Assembly: GCA_015499995.1 (NCBI GenBank)
Contig: JADNRV010000006.1
Location: 558,001 to 622,000, forward strand
Reading direction: 5' to 3'
Length of the DNA: 64,000 nucleotides
DNA from: Flammula alnicola
Taxonomy: Eukaryota > Basidiomycota > Agaricomycetes > Agaricales > Strophariaceae
Below the pieces are notes generated by a model. The model was not told where the DNA came from and ran no database searches. It saw only the letters and a program-made list of their open reading frames with translations. Shown here in pieces: positions 1-11,603 of the stretch. The position numbers and the translations under genes were made by a program. Every line of letters starts with the position of its first letter. The first letter of the stretch is position 1.

Positions 1-1256
1 AATCGTATATTGGCTGGGTACTTTTGTCTGGGAGCACTTGGATCATTGATCCTGAGTGAAGTGACAGGGTTGGGATTACTTCTGACGGGAAATTGTCATA
101 TATTGTATCTTCGCCCCAACAATTGCTACGACAGCGAAACCAAATGCCGTCGTCGGCAAAGATAAGACAGCGGTGGGATAGTATCAGCTCCTGTGCACTA
201 CAGACAGCATCAGTGATGTTTATACGATATTATGAGAAATTGGGCCGTACGTCCATCCACGGGTGGAATAACGAGAGTTACTTAGCGCGTCATATACTCC
301 TCTTGTGGTAGTCATCCTGACTCCGGGAAGCACCTCAACGATATTTTGCTTTACTTTTCGGGAGGATGGCCGCAGTCCAGGCAAACCAGCGTTCGCATCG
401 GTGCCCTGCGCGGCTATGATGGTGAGGATTGCTCCTTTGTACACCAGGTCCATGTGAGCTATCCCATGGAGCATGTCATCTTCGTCGTCTTGAACCAGAC
501 AGAGGTTATCGATCCAGAGATATCTCTCGCCAATACCACCTACAAGGTCAATTGCGTCGCTTATCGTGTGGGGTAAGCGCAGCCGTATCCTCAACAGTCC
601 GCCTTTCGTACCCAAGAATGCTTTGTTGTCCTTCTGCAGACGCACAGCCGGAATAACCTGACCCCACACGTAACTCAACGCAATATAACGCATTCCATGT
701 GCAGCATCAACGATGCATTGGTCTTGAACGTCAATTACTCGAAGAATATCCAGTCCAGATGGATTGTCCGAGGTTCTGAGAGCCAGGTTTGGAGCGCACA
801 TATTAGTATGATGAGTTTCGCATAGCTTCAGCCATTTCTTCATCAACTCGGGGTCGATCTGCGGTTGAACTACGCGTGCGCTGCCATGAGCAGATGTGGC
901 TGTTTCTTCGTTTAGGAAGACGAGATTTCTTGCTCCCATTGCGGTGGTGAATCCCTGTTCATTCCAATCTGTAGTGATCTCGTCTTGAGGCTGCCGCCAA
1001 GTTCGCGGATATGCTGCGAATATCATGCAGCAAAATGGACAGTTCTTACTAGCTTTTATTCTTGCGTAGGCGCCTAGGAAATACTCGCCCGGTTCTCGAT
1101 TGTTTCTTGTTTCGAGATTGAGTTTATTGCAAATCTCGCATAATTCCCCAGAGCCCGCATCCTGGAAGAGTGGAGAATGTTAACTCTGTACTCATTGTGA
1201 CGAGTTACCACTCGTGCTAGTCGTAAACTTACCGAACTAGATGACATTTCGGCCAT
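1..1256 (-). CDS. HET-domain protein (heterokaryon incompatibility type), 3' end cut by window
   Basis: Likely allorecognition or cell-death related cytosolic protein with a HET domain. Exons on the minus strand: 1256-1233, 1161-251 and 197 to beyond the left edge, with introns of 71 bp (gtaagt...ag) and 53 bp (gtacgg...tag). The ATG at 1256 is followed by eight codons, then a cysteine-rich start (GELCEIC, then CPFCC) common in fungal HET proteins. The HET core is clear: YIALSYVWG, LWIDNLCLVQDD, then across the second intron RGWT|AQELILSHRC followed by a WGED-type segment. Without splicing, the middle exon would end early at 220. Its promoter side is occupied by the inverted-repeat element that begins about 120 bp upstream. 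The C-terminal part lies outside the window. HET genes are numerous in mushrooms, so a specific incompatibility role is not shown. Confidence 0.85.
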
Positions 1257-1379
1257 TATACAACGTTACAAGTTCAACGTTTGGGAGGCTGGAGATCCCT
1301 AACCGAGTCGCTGCGTTGTCAATGATGATCGATTGGTAACTTCCCACGTTTTATTGTGCTTCCTTTCGAACTTCTTTTA

Positions 1380-1445
1380 CAGCCGTTTCGGAAATTCTTG
1401 TCCACGGTGATTTCCGACATTTTTTAAATAAAATAAATCAAACAA
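1380..1445. repeat. Left terminal inverted repeat of the VPS11-carrying element
   Basis: Begins CAGCCGTTTCGGAAATTC and continues as TTGTCC, a CGGTGA block and an AT-rich stretch. It matches the inverted right end (about 2479-2540) over roughly 65 bp with a small gap and several mismatches. Confidence 0.8.
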
Positions 1446-1546
1446 ATCGAGAAAATAAGAAAAATTCAGAAAATTCAGAATCGTAGCTTCCGCTGTCTCT
1501 ACTCCTCGTAAACGAGCATCTACACTCTTTTAAATATCTATACATC

Positions 1547-1948
1547 ATGTCTGATGACTACGACAATCATCCCTTGGACTTTCCTGTGTCTGACGGTGAA
1601 GAGAACATCTTCCTACATCGAAAGCCGTGCCCGCTACCCAACGAGATGATTCATGAGCTTGCACAATGCCAGTGCATCTGCAAAATTCCCCGCGTCCTCG
1701 ATTTGTATCCTCAAATAGTCCTCATGCCGGTCATACTTCTTCGCAAGGTAGGATGCATGCTCAAAGTAACCCGCTTGTCTGCACACACGAATCGCGGTGA
1801 CAAGGTCGAACGGCAGCTCCTCCGCGTCTCCTCCATCTGCCTTGGCATTCCGCCGCGATTCTGTCTTGATGAAGCTGTCGAGCCGCACAACGTCTTTGAG
1901 CTTGGTGTAGGTGTTGAGCAGGAGGGTGGTGTGGTCGGCGTTGGCTAG
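1547..1948 (+). other. Element-internal open frame antisense to the VPS11 fragment
   Basis: 133-codon ATG frame inside the TIR element. The first about 28 residues are acidic and look protein-like (MSDDYDNHPLDFPVSDGEEN); the rest is simply the antisense of the VPS11 fragment. The ATG is preceded by a TTTAAATA box about 15 bases upstream. It may be chance, or the 5' end of another captured gene fused head-on to VPS11 sequence. Confidence 0.2.
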
Positions 1949-2059
1949 TCCCAGACTCCCAGAGAGTGCACTTCTTGAAGATACGTTACGAGGTTCTTTA
2001 TTCGTTGTGCGTCGAGATACTATACGTAATGATTCGAATTCAAGTTCGAATTTTGGCAA
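1634..2059 (-). pseudogene. Captured fragment of VPS11 (HOPS/CORVET subunit)
   Basis: Open frame of 141 codons whose central about 100 residues match the helical solenoid region of Vps11: LLLNTYTKLKDVVRLDSFIK, then TAIRVCRQAGYFEHASYLAK and HEDYLRIQIEDAGNF. Vps11 is a subunit of the HOPS and CORVET tethering complexes at vacuole and endosome, normally about 1000 residues with an N-terminal propeller and a C-terminal RING. None of those parts is present. The frame loses resemblance after DAL and stops at 1634; the first about 30 residues look unrelated. It lies inside the TIR element, so it is best read as a captured exon piece, not a functional gene. Whether it is transcribed is unknown; an antisense transcript could act on the parent gene. 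Confidence 0.75.
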
Positions 2060-2478
2060 TGGAATTTAGGACTCTTTTTTGAGGGTTTTGACAAGGGTTC
2101 ACGATAGCCCTCTGGAAGACTTGATGACGTGGCACTGCACAGTGGGCAACCTTGCCTCTGCGACATGCTCCGGGGCACTTGAAAGCAAAAATAAAATATC
2201 TAGTTGCTATTCATGAGGTCATCCTTCATTTTCAGTCATTCTGCCATCTGGCTTCCATTTGTGAGGTCTTTTGGCCCCAAATCAAAAGTTTGAAGACTTC
2301 GAGGCCTGGATAGCTCTATTACAACCTAACCTCGTCAGAAACAACCAGGCTTTGAGCCGTATGCATGGTATTGATATGGTTACATATAAGGAACATTAAA
2401 CAGTCGAAAGGACTGCAGAATCACTCGATTAAAGCTCGTTCTTGCATTTCTTGCATTTCTTGCATTTTCTGGATTTTC

Positions 2479-2540
2479 TGGATTTATTTTATTTTAAAAC
2501 GCCGGAATTCACCGCCGGACAAGAATTTCCGAAACGGCTG
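2479..2540. repeat. Right terminal inverted repeat of the VPS11-carrying element
   Basis: Reads as the inverted counterpart of the left end and finishes GGCTG before a TA dinucleotide. Just inside it (2440-2480) lie three short direct copies of TTGCATTTC and a CTGGATTTT pair. Confidence 0.8.
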
Positions 2541-2708
2541 TACCAACCTGCGCAACCTTTACATACGTCTGTAACGTATCCTTGAAGTTGGACCTTTCTT
2601 AACAAGCTTGTGAAAGAAGGACTCGAGGTGAGTATAAACGAAGCTCCAGCTTTTGGCAAGTTAACTTGAACGTTTTGTTGCAGTACGGCCCTTGTGTCAT
2701 CTCGTGTC

Positions 2709-4338
2709 ATGAATCGTAACCGTAGGAGACACGCCAATGAAAATGAAAATTCCTTGAGAGAAATACAACAGGTAAAAGGGCAATCAACAGCATTCATAGG
2801 GTCTAAGATCCACCTTACTTACCCCGCTCTGCGATATTTAGGAAGCACTGATCTTGCGACTTCCCAGTGAAATTTCGTGCATGATTTTCACCTATGCGGC
2901 GTCCCAGCACTTATCAGTGTCGAAATTCGGAAGACTGGAATCCGCCAAGGGGGCAAAAGGGCATGTTGTTGAGACAACTGGTTACTTAAACATGGAGGTC
3001 GTGATATCGCACGTCTGTCGACAATGGCGCGCCGTCTCTCTTGGTTTGCCTACTCTATGGACCACTTTTTATTACAGTGCACATGCATCTTCTCATATTC
3101 CTCTCGGACGACTCGAAGCCTACCTGCAGAGGTCCGGCATGCAATTACTGGATCTCTGGTTCGACGCCAGGGGAACACAGATCCGTCGTGCTCGGCGAAA
3201 AAATATTCTCAATTTGATACAGTCGACCATCCCTCACGTCGCACGATGGCGTCGGTTCATAGTCTTGCCGGACGAATACTTCACTCTTGTCAGTATCTTG
3301 AAGGGAATCGAAGATCTAGCCGCTCCGAACCTTGAAAACTTTTCCGTATCTACCTCGGACATGTACCCACAAGTATTCGCTTCCGACAATAGGTTCACAG
3401 AGGACAGGGTCATTTCACCCCTAATTCTCAGAGAGGGAGCTCCCAAATTATCCTCCCTATGGATGGATACCTTTGGCCTCGTATTCTACTTACCATCCAT
3501 GGCCAACCTTACCACCCTCCATATCGAAGAAGACAGCTGCCAAACTAACATGCGCTCAGAGAAGCTTATTTCCATCCTTACAATCCCTACCTTGATAAAC
3601 CTTACCATGAAGGGGAAGATTTCTAATTACTGTACAGAATGTGGTGCCGCCCGTGCCCAACTCCCCATCATCACTCCCAATCTCAGAAACCTCCGAATCT
3701 GTGACATGTCTATTTGCTGCTTCCTACTTCAGTGGCAGGCTCCTCTTCTAGACACACTCACATTCCGCAAAGTTCAATATCGCCAAAGCCACCATCATAT
3801 CGGTGGGAAACAGTCCAACTCCTTGTCTTTCCCCAATCTTCGTAAACTTATTCTTATCGATTCCGAACCTCTCCATCGTCAAGCAGGCGTCCTTTTGACC
3901 CAACTGACCGACAACATCAAGGAGCTTGTTATATCGGACAGCAGACGACGCTCCGCTATGCAGACGATGATGGATTTAATTCGTTATGACCATTACGAGC
4001 ACAGGCAAAGCTGGCCCCAGCTCCGCGTTATCACTGTTAACCTTCGATATGTTGGCATGTGGAGGCCCAGTTACTACACAGAGTGCCTACGGACGCGACC
4101 TAAGACGCTTTCACTCAGTGTTCGGATTGACACCTTTTTATTTGAACACTGGAACACCGACTATACCGATTCCTTGGCCGACCTACGGAACGTGTGCACA
4201 ATCGAGACACTGGACGATCACATCCCTAACATTCCCAGCGGCTGGCCTGCTGCTGATGGACCATTTGCTGACTTGCTCCATGGAATGGATCTATCTTTCA
4301 TGAAAAGATATTCGTCCGAAATCTTGCTGCAGATGTGA
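2709..4338 (+). CDS. F-box protein with leucine-rich C-terminal region
   Basis: Two exons, 2709-2771 and 2842-4338, joined across a 70-bp intron, give 519 residues. The F-box straddles the junction: about 20 basic and polar residues, then EALILRLPSEISCMIFTYAA and a short helix HVCRQWRAVSLGLPTLW, the usual mushroom F-box pattern. The remaining about 400 residues are irregular leucine-rich repeats (for example NLTTLHIEED, NLRNLRICDM, NLRKLILIDS), the expected substrate-binding part of an SCF ubiquitin ligase receptor. No frame break was seen. It is divergent from the HET gene, with the VPS11-carrying element between them. The F-box family is very large in these fungi and the substrate cannot be guessed. 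An internal ATG at 2854 would lose the first helix of the F-box. Confidence 0.88.
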
Positions 4339-4735
4339 CGGCGAATGCATTGACAGCGTTCTTTAGCGGATATTTACTCTTAGTAGATGATTACGTTCTA
4401 GAGTCTGGCTGACATCCTCTGTAGGCGTATGCGGTAGTTCTACTGGTTCTCAGAGACTAGGCTTTTGCAAAAATAGTTAGTCTCATAGAAAAAAGAAAAG
4501 ACGACAATATGGACGAGCATTTCTCGCCTGTGCAAACATGGAACAGAATAAAGGCGTCACATTACTGACAGCGGGATTCTTAAGACGATACAGGAGAAAC
4601 CATGTTGGATGGGTTAAACAATATTTCCAATTAACATCAAAAGTCTACAAGGATATCCACAGGCATGAAAAAGCAGTCGATATGTCAAACGGATAGCGGT
4701 TTGCTATCTTTTTGCGCTGAATGATGAGGTAAGCT
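4339..4735. other. Intergenic, convergent 3' ends
   Basis: Space between the stops of the F-box gene (plus) and the coatomer gene (minus). No coding frame, repeat or RNA gene could be recognised. It should hold both 3' untranslated regions. Confidence 0.6.
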
Positions 4736-7700
4736 TCAACAATTAATCACCAAAAAATCGGACTGCGTACCCATCGTAATCCTATCACCCAATGAGAGGG
4801 CAATGCCTTGAGTTTTGCTGCGGATACGGACGTGGCCGGTGATGGTTCCAGCCTCTGTTCTCTCGACACTCAAATTCGCCAGCGCATCTTCACCTAAAAG
4901 ACAGCGTGAAGACTGGAACGTGGACAAAAGCCATTAAAACTTACCAAAGAGACTTCTTGCATACATATTTGCTGAGAGGAAATCGCAATCTCCTGATGTG
5001 GCACCCTCTGGCGTAAGGCATGACATGTTCGTCGCTTTCATGACGTGCTTCAAATATTCGCGAGGATCACTGACACATTGCGTGAGTAGGCAGAGGATGT
5101 CACAAGCATAATGATGACTCACGACATGGGGTTGTTTACGTTTACACGATTCTCCCACTCGAACTCAGTCCACATACTGCGGAACTACGATGGGCAACAT
5201 AAGTATATGCGCACATATCATGACCAAAATGAACTTACTTGAGCTTCGTTGCAATATGCAGGCTTGATGTAATCCATGATATCAATATGGATGTCGTTCA
5301 AGATCACGCATGCTTCCGACATGTTGGGGCCCTCCCAGAGGATACTGCCAAAGATAACACCAGTTTCCGTTGAAGAGACCTTAATGGTAGCTTTGATGCT
5401 CTGGAATCCGTGAGGGGCGATGGTATAGACGGCGGGCCGCTCGACGATCTTCAAGTCGCCTAGAGTAGCAAAATCCAAGCACAAGTTCTGCAAGGTATTA
5501 CCGGTTTGATTAACCAGTAAAACATCTAAAAGAAGGTTTAACGTAAATAGCAGATAAAAAGGGCAGTGAAACCAACCCAGAAGGATATCAAAGCCATTCA
5601 TCTTAACGTATGCCTCAGCATATATAGGATCGGAAAAGCCTGCAATAACGGTCATTGAGACGCGAGAGGGTCAAAGAAAGAATTACGACGGACCAGTCAA
5701 TTGCGAGATTCGACTGAGATTCGACATGAAATCTTCCTGGATCTCTCCTGCTCCAGTAGCCCGACCGACATCCTCGTCGTACTAGGAGTGGTTGATAATA
5801 ATGATCAGTATCCATACTAGTACATAAGGTCAGGCCCTGCTCACATCGATTGCATCATCAGCAGTCTTCTTGGAGAATTGACGGAAAGGCAACAGGTCGT
5901 CCACTTGAATGGCGACGGCCTTGGTGGTCTCAGCTTCCTTCTTCTCGGCAGCACGCTTCTTAATAGGGCCATTCCTGTCAGGCGTGTTGAAATTCAAGGA
6001 AAAGGGGGTAGATTACGAACCTCTTGGGCGCCCAGCATCTTCGTGAAGGCCGTCTTCGTGTCTTCGAGGAAGACATCATGCACTGAAGGTTCTGTCTCCA
6101 GCCCACTCAGAGTTTGAATGCAGTTCATAATACGTTCGTTGGAATCCTCATCAATCTGTACAGTCACGAATTTGGATTGGCCAACGCGGATAATGGAAGT
6201 CATAATGAGCATTGCCTAATGAAAAATTATTAGTCAGTTCTTAGAGCAGGAGTCGGAAGCGGGAAGGAGACAAACCTCCGCACGCAGGGTATTCGATGCT
6301 ACACTGTCTTGTGAAGCTTCTGCAAAGCGAAGGACCAACTTGGTTAAAGCAGCTGCCAGAACCGCTCCGGTGAAAAAGTCTCCTCCAAGAATCAAAGCTG
6401 GTGAATGTAATTAGAAAGTTCAGTTAAACAAAGGTTAAGATCCACGTACTTCTCAAAGGAGGCTTCGCGGCTGTTTTCACAGCCTCCAACCTTGCTGCGG
6501 TCGTACTGGTGTATGCAGACTCCGTCGCATACGTTCCATCGGCCAACACCTTGGGTCGTCCGCCACCTTCGACCTTGGGTTTCTCCTCATCTTCCTCTAC
6601 GTCGCCACCCGCTTCATCCAAAAGCCGTTGCTCCGAGGCGAGAATTGGGATCTCTCCAAGAACTTTCCGGATCTCTCTCATCGTACTTTGAATGTCAACG
6701 ACAGATTCAACGTATTCGCCCAAGATCCAAAGAACACCACGGAAGACTTTGCCAGATTTGATCTCAGGAAGTGTTGAAATGAGTTTCTCGCAGATGGTTG
6801 CTCGCAAATGGGGGAATTTCTCGACAACTTCGCTATATTTGGGTAATTCGCTTAGCGAACCTGCCTATTAAATGGAAAACTGAAACATACCGTACAAAAG
6901 CCACGACATCGAGAGCAGATGGGTTGTTGGAATCACCGAGGAATTCCATCAATGCATGTACGACGCTAGCTGCGACTTCTGAGAATTTGACTGCTGTAAT
7001 ATGGATAGATTGGATGAGAAGTTGTCGGTATTCAGGCGCCTTTGAATATCCAAAAGCAGTCAGATAGTGGCTACGTTAATGCAAAAAGGAGAAATTCACC
7101 TTTTCGAAATCCGCTTCCTGTGTTTTCTGGAGCTGCTTTTTCAGGAACAGAACAACCTCCTCCACATTTCTGCTTGATGTCATGCTCAGAACAATACTGA
7201 TGGCCTTTCGGCGAACTTCCATATCAGCACTGAAGTTCGCGAGGTAAGCAGGGGGCGAAATAGAGTCGAAGACTTTAGAAGTACCTTGACAAAACCTGGA
7301 GGACGTCCATAATCAATCCGTCGAGAACATGCCCATGTTTGGCACGAAGGTTGTCTAGGCGGTCCAAGACGATGAGCTTCACGTTGTTGTCAGATTCCTT
7401 GATGACGAGGTTGATGAAACATGATGCAGCAGCTAATGAGATGAGAAACGTCAACTAAAGTCCGTACAGGGGCCGTGGCATGAAAGCTAACCTTTGACAG
7501 CAGCGGGATTTTGAGTAAGGGTGGTAAGGGTGGTGGCTGCTTCATATTTCACAGCATGCGATGAGGCATTCAGGAGTTCAAAGATGCAGCGAATGTATCT
7601 TGACTTGACATGCAGTCAGTATATTAACACCACAGTACGTAGCCAAGAGGACGTACTCGATGGGCGGAATCACTTTTGCAATCCAGTCTGATAACCTCAA

Positions 7701-8545
7701 TGATGCTCATTTGCAAAGCTTCGTCTAGGGTACCGATTGAGTCGTATATGTTCAAGATGTATTCCACGGCCTTCGGCATCGAACAATGGGCTAGGAAGAC
7801 GAAAGCGTTGCGTTTACAGGAGGAGTCGCTCTCCGCAGCAAGGAAGGTGGACATGAGTTCGGCGGCATCTGGTATGAGGTGCTCAAATTCGCGGTAGATG
7901 GAATATAAGGCGAAGACGGCGTTTTTGCGAACATAGGAATGCCGGTGTTCAAGACATGAACGACAGGTGGGTATCAGAGGTTCCAGTAATTCTTGATCCT
8001 TCGCAATTTTCTGGAGGAAGCGGAGACTAGCACCTCGGATATATTCATTTGGATGTTGCTGCTCATAGGTTAGCTTTGGGGCTCCGTTGAAGCAAGTATA
8101 GAAAACATACGAGGTCATTGCGGATCGCGTTACTTGATTCGAATGAGTTAAATGGGAATAGATTATATGCGAAAAGTGGACGTACACAACGAGGATCATT
8201 TCCTGCTTCAGCTTCCCGTTCTCGTCATACTTTGGACAAACCTCCCAATAAAAATGTAGCAGCTTCTTGAGTTGCTTATTCCGAGAAGGCATAACGAACT
8301 GGATTATCGGCATCATGAGGGTAGGCTATCCTTTCATTCAGCAAACATTTCGCGAAGGAACGACATAATGAGCTCACTTGGGGGTTGCCATTGATAGTCG
8401 ATACTATGATCTTTCGCAACGTGTCGATTTTGACCTCGTCAGAGCCTTTCTCGAGACCAGAGCGTAGCTCAGATACAGAAGGGTACTCTGCACTGGACTC
8501 AAATACAACCGTGTAGCATGACGAATCCGATGAAGACATTGTCAT
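4736..8545 (-). CDS. SEC26: Coatomer subunit beta (COPI coat), complete, 18 exons
   Basis: Beta-COP of the COPI coat, needed for retrograde Golgi-to-ER vesicles. Exons: 8545-8378, 8325-8186, 8132-8111, 8058-7657, 7603-7492, 7432-7285, 7229-7100, 7039-6891, 6832-6450, 6397-6276, 6215-6021, 5958-5845, 5781-5694, 5639-5577, 5525-5239, 5184-5123, 5069-4945, 4893-4736. They sum to 2868 bases (955 residues), the normal family length, with every junction in frame. Landmarks in order: [19 protein letters not shown] and [17 protein letters not shown] in the HEAT/adaptin-like N-terminal solenoid, an acidic linker around residue 520, the [15 protein letters not shown] linker, then the C-terminal appendage ending in [11 protein letters not shown]. 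Exon 3 is only 22 bases. One 51-base intron (5526-5576) is in frame and free of stops, so its retention would still be translatable. In the intron 5959-6020 a nearer AG must be skipped to keep the frame. Confidence 0.95.
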
Positions 8546-9238
8546 TGTGAACGATGTCTACCGACGACCAGCGATGGAGGATTGAGATGAAGAGTTGCAG
8601 TACAGAGCCGTGGGAACTTTCGGCGACGCGACGTGTCGACGATGTTCTAAAATCGCTCTCCGACCGTACCTCCGTACACCCACTCAACCTCTACGTCGCA
8701 TGTTAAATTTTGTATGGCAACCTCCATGGTAGTGCTTATGCGACTAATCGTGGATGATCTCTTGACTCTTCTGTGACCTAACTACCAAAACGTGGTACGG
8801 CATGCAACTGAGCGACTTTACCGATCGAAGTACCCGTTAACTTTGACCCAAGCTCTCCGGACAGGTCCGCAGTGCCTTTCGGGACATAATTAGGCAGAAA
8901 TGCTGGTGGAACGGACGTAAAATGCATAGTATGTCCCCTACAACTCCTCGATTTTGCACCTATACGAACGCCCTCTATTCCGAAGACTTAGGATAATATA
9001 TAATGCAATCCAAATATCGATAACTGGGCTAGAAGCTCTCTTCCTGTATGCGACTCTTCCAGCAATGCAACCTGTCTATCACTTCCAACCGAATTCGGTC
9101 TAATGACTCCATTTTACTTTTCGGACTGAACACTGTTCTCTCCCTCATCTTTGGAATATCCAGCTATTAATACTAAGTATTAAATATCCACGGGAGGACG
9201 AGCTTTTTCCACGTATCCATTCTTCACGATAAGAAGAC
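8546..9238. other. Intergenic, upstream of SEC26 and of the first membrane-protein copy
   Basis: 693 bases between divergent starts. No coding frame of note. Some AT-rich tracts are present (TATTAATACTAAGTATTAAATA near 9165) just before the membrane-protein copy. Confidence 0.5.
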
Positions 9239-10605
9239 ATGGAAGTCTATCCACGTACTTATGGCACCCTTTTCCTGGGTACGATGTTCACGTCTGGGTG
9301 CGTACTACATCTCGTTTCTGGACAATTTGGTATTCTTATGAAGCTCATATTCAGATTCTCTGGCATTGTGAGCATACAATGCATTGTATATTTCAAACTC
9401 TTTCCTCGAGTTAGAAGCCTCTTTCGAGTACTGGTGAGAGACGCTGTATTCTATGAGACCATATCCGTCATTTGACAGCATCGCTCGGAAAAGTTCTTTC
9501 CGTCTGGTTGGTCTAAATTTCTCATTGAAAAAAAAGGAAACTCAACATAAACTTTGGTTTTGCAACATGTAGGTCACTTGATCTCGCGCATACTGCCTTG
9601 TGTAGGCAGCGGTGTGGGATTACATGGTTACAAATGTTGGAAAAGCTCAATATGCGGACTATATTCCTCAGTGAGTCTACTTCACCCTCAGGGAGTTGAC
9701 GAAGCGCTCGTTCGCGTTAAAAATTCTGTAGAACCATTGCAGTACTTTGAATAGAGATTTCCTCCGCTCGACTTCAACTAAACGTTCTCTTCTTCTCTTC
9801 GACGGTTTAGTTAAGTGTTGTCCTTACTGTGAGTCTCATCAGAGACGACATTCTACCTTTGATCACATTGCCTTCTAGGCTAACCTCACTTTCTTATCGC
9901 AGTGGTACGCTCCACTCGGATCCAACTTCTGAATTATGTGACACTTACATTTACTCATTTACTTTGCGCCGGCGTTCCTGTAGCTTCTTTGCGAATCGCA
10001 TTCATCGTCGCAAGTGGGAGACTCTCAACATACAGAAATGTAGGGCTAATTGCGCCGTTGTATCTAGGCAGTCAACAGAACTGGTACCTTACGGCCCTGT
10101 CCTAAGGTTTCCGCCCTGTATTCTCTGCATTCATCTTCACGCACTGGCTATGTACAGGTGGTGTTGGCCCTTGGAAGATTAGGTAGATGCGATTGTCGCA
10201 TCATTTATGGCTCACAAAACTACTCCGTATCAAACGCAGCATCCGCATCTGGTATGTTTGCACCCACGCAGATGTCGATCAAATTTTTGACAAGATGTTC
10301 ATGGGGAACAGTGTCCGGCGTGGAAATGTACGTCGATATTTTCTCCGTAGCAATCGTTGGAACATAATGTTTATAGGATCAGATTGAGCTTTTCAGAGAT
10401 CAGTTCCGCGTGCGTACAATGATCACACTACGTTTCATACTTGAATTTTACTCGCCTCTTTTTAGTGGCTGTTCTCAATGGGCCTTGCCCCATTATCGGT
10501 GCAGATGTTTTAACCGCGGTTGTACTTTTGTTACTGCTCAAGAAGAGCAAGGCATCGTCACTAAGGTCCGTGTATTTGTTACTACTTGTCAAATCGTTTA
10601 TTGAG
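9239..10605 (+). pseudogene. Multi-pass membrane protein resembling DUF6534, damaged tandem paralogue (copy 1)
   Basis: Starts well: the first exon reads TYGTLFLGTMFTSG, and after an intron at the same position as in copy 2 the next exon gives SIQCIVYFKLFPRVRSLFRV, the usual first helices of this mushroom-specific family. Later pieces recur in order: VTLTF near 9940, SFFANRIH near 9991, VVLALGRL near 10159, and a helix WLFSMGLAPLS followed, one base out of frame, by ADVLTAVVLLLLLKKSK (10467-10560). The shift at about 10500 looks like one missing base. Several middle exons could not be joined, so it is called a pseudogene, though one break could be an assembly error. Function of the family is unknown. 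Confidence 0.55.
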
Positions 10606-11603
10606 TGACATATTTACTCAAGTCTCGACCACATTATCGACGCCTGTATCTTTATATATTCGAGATTGGCTCTCTAACGAGGTGTGCCTGAATCTGTTAC
10701 TGGACTTGACCAACTGAAATTCAAAGCACTGAAAGTCTCCCTACTGTGGTTTCCATGATTTGTGTTCGTCTACCATCTTCACTCTGTTTAAGTGTCAGTG
10801 ATGTTCTATTTCCTGAAATACCGGCAACTGACTGAAACCTATACTTAGTGTATGTAAATTCATTGCCAGGATCAACATTACGTCTCTCCTTGTTGCCCGA
10901 GATGCCTACCTCTAGCCTAGGCTGAACACACGTGAACATCTTCGGCGCATTCGTTCGACAGCTGTGGTTTTGATGAGCATCCGTCACTCACGGGATTTAC
11001 CTACCATGCAATTTTATGTGCGTAGAAAGTTTGGTTTCTCAGATAGCGAATGAACGAGACTAAGGAATTTCACTCAATTACAGAACCCACCGTCCTCAGG
11101 ACCCGTACTTGATATACATTCTGTCCAAGTCAATGTTGCAAAAAGTATCGAACATGCCGAATAATGTCTTACAAAACAGAAGAGACGAACTTTATTCACT
11201 GCCGCCTAAACTTGCGGTAATAGAGTATGTGTTAAAGATGAAGGATTAAGTTCTTCTCGTTGCTTCCTGGGCCTTGCGCATTGATGTTCTTTCTTCAACC
11301 TTTTTGTTGGGAATCGTGGGGCTGTTTCCATCGGTCAATCGCACTTGTAACTACCGGCATGTTCCGGTTGGCGAGCGCTTATGGAGAAAACTAGACAGCA
11401 GCAGATGAACACTTCACGGCTTGCCCGTTCAACATCGAATCGACATAGATCGCCATGTGCACACCGGGCAGAACTCATCAGTCCGGCCTCTGTACGGTCC
11501 AGTCAATTAATCCTGGAGGAGAAGAGATATTTTAAGAACTATTTTAAGCACAGCGTGAGTGTTTTTCTCCCCCACCGTTTTGATTGATCCAGATTCCAGG
11601 ATA
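10606..11603. other. Intergenic between copy 1 and the second TIR element
   Basis: About 1 kb without a supportable gene. It probably contains the decayed 3' end of membrane-protein copy 1. Confidence 0.45.

Larger units (their letters stand above)
1380..2540. mobile_element. TIR element (TA-flanked, CAG...CTG ends) carrying a VPS11 gene fragment
   Basis: The two ends are inverted repeats: left end CAGCCGTTTCGGAAATTC from 1380, right end the same sequence inverted and finishing at 2540. Similarity extends about 65 bp inwards with a few mismatches, including an AT-rich AAATAAAATAAATC block. TA dinucleotides sit immediately outside both ends (1378-1379, 2541-2542), as expected for Tc1/mariner or pogo-type elements. 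No transposase is encoded, so it is non-autonomous. It contains part of VPS11 and lies wholly within the space between the divergent HET and F-box genes, about 120 bp and 170 bp from their start codons. Superfamily assignment is inferred from the ends only. Confidence 0.8.

Noticed and set aside
346..656. Plus-strand open frames overlapping the HET gene
   Set aside because: They are antisense shadows; the minus strand gives a coherent HET domain through canonical splice sites.
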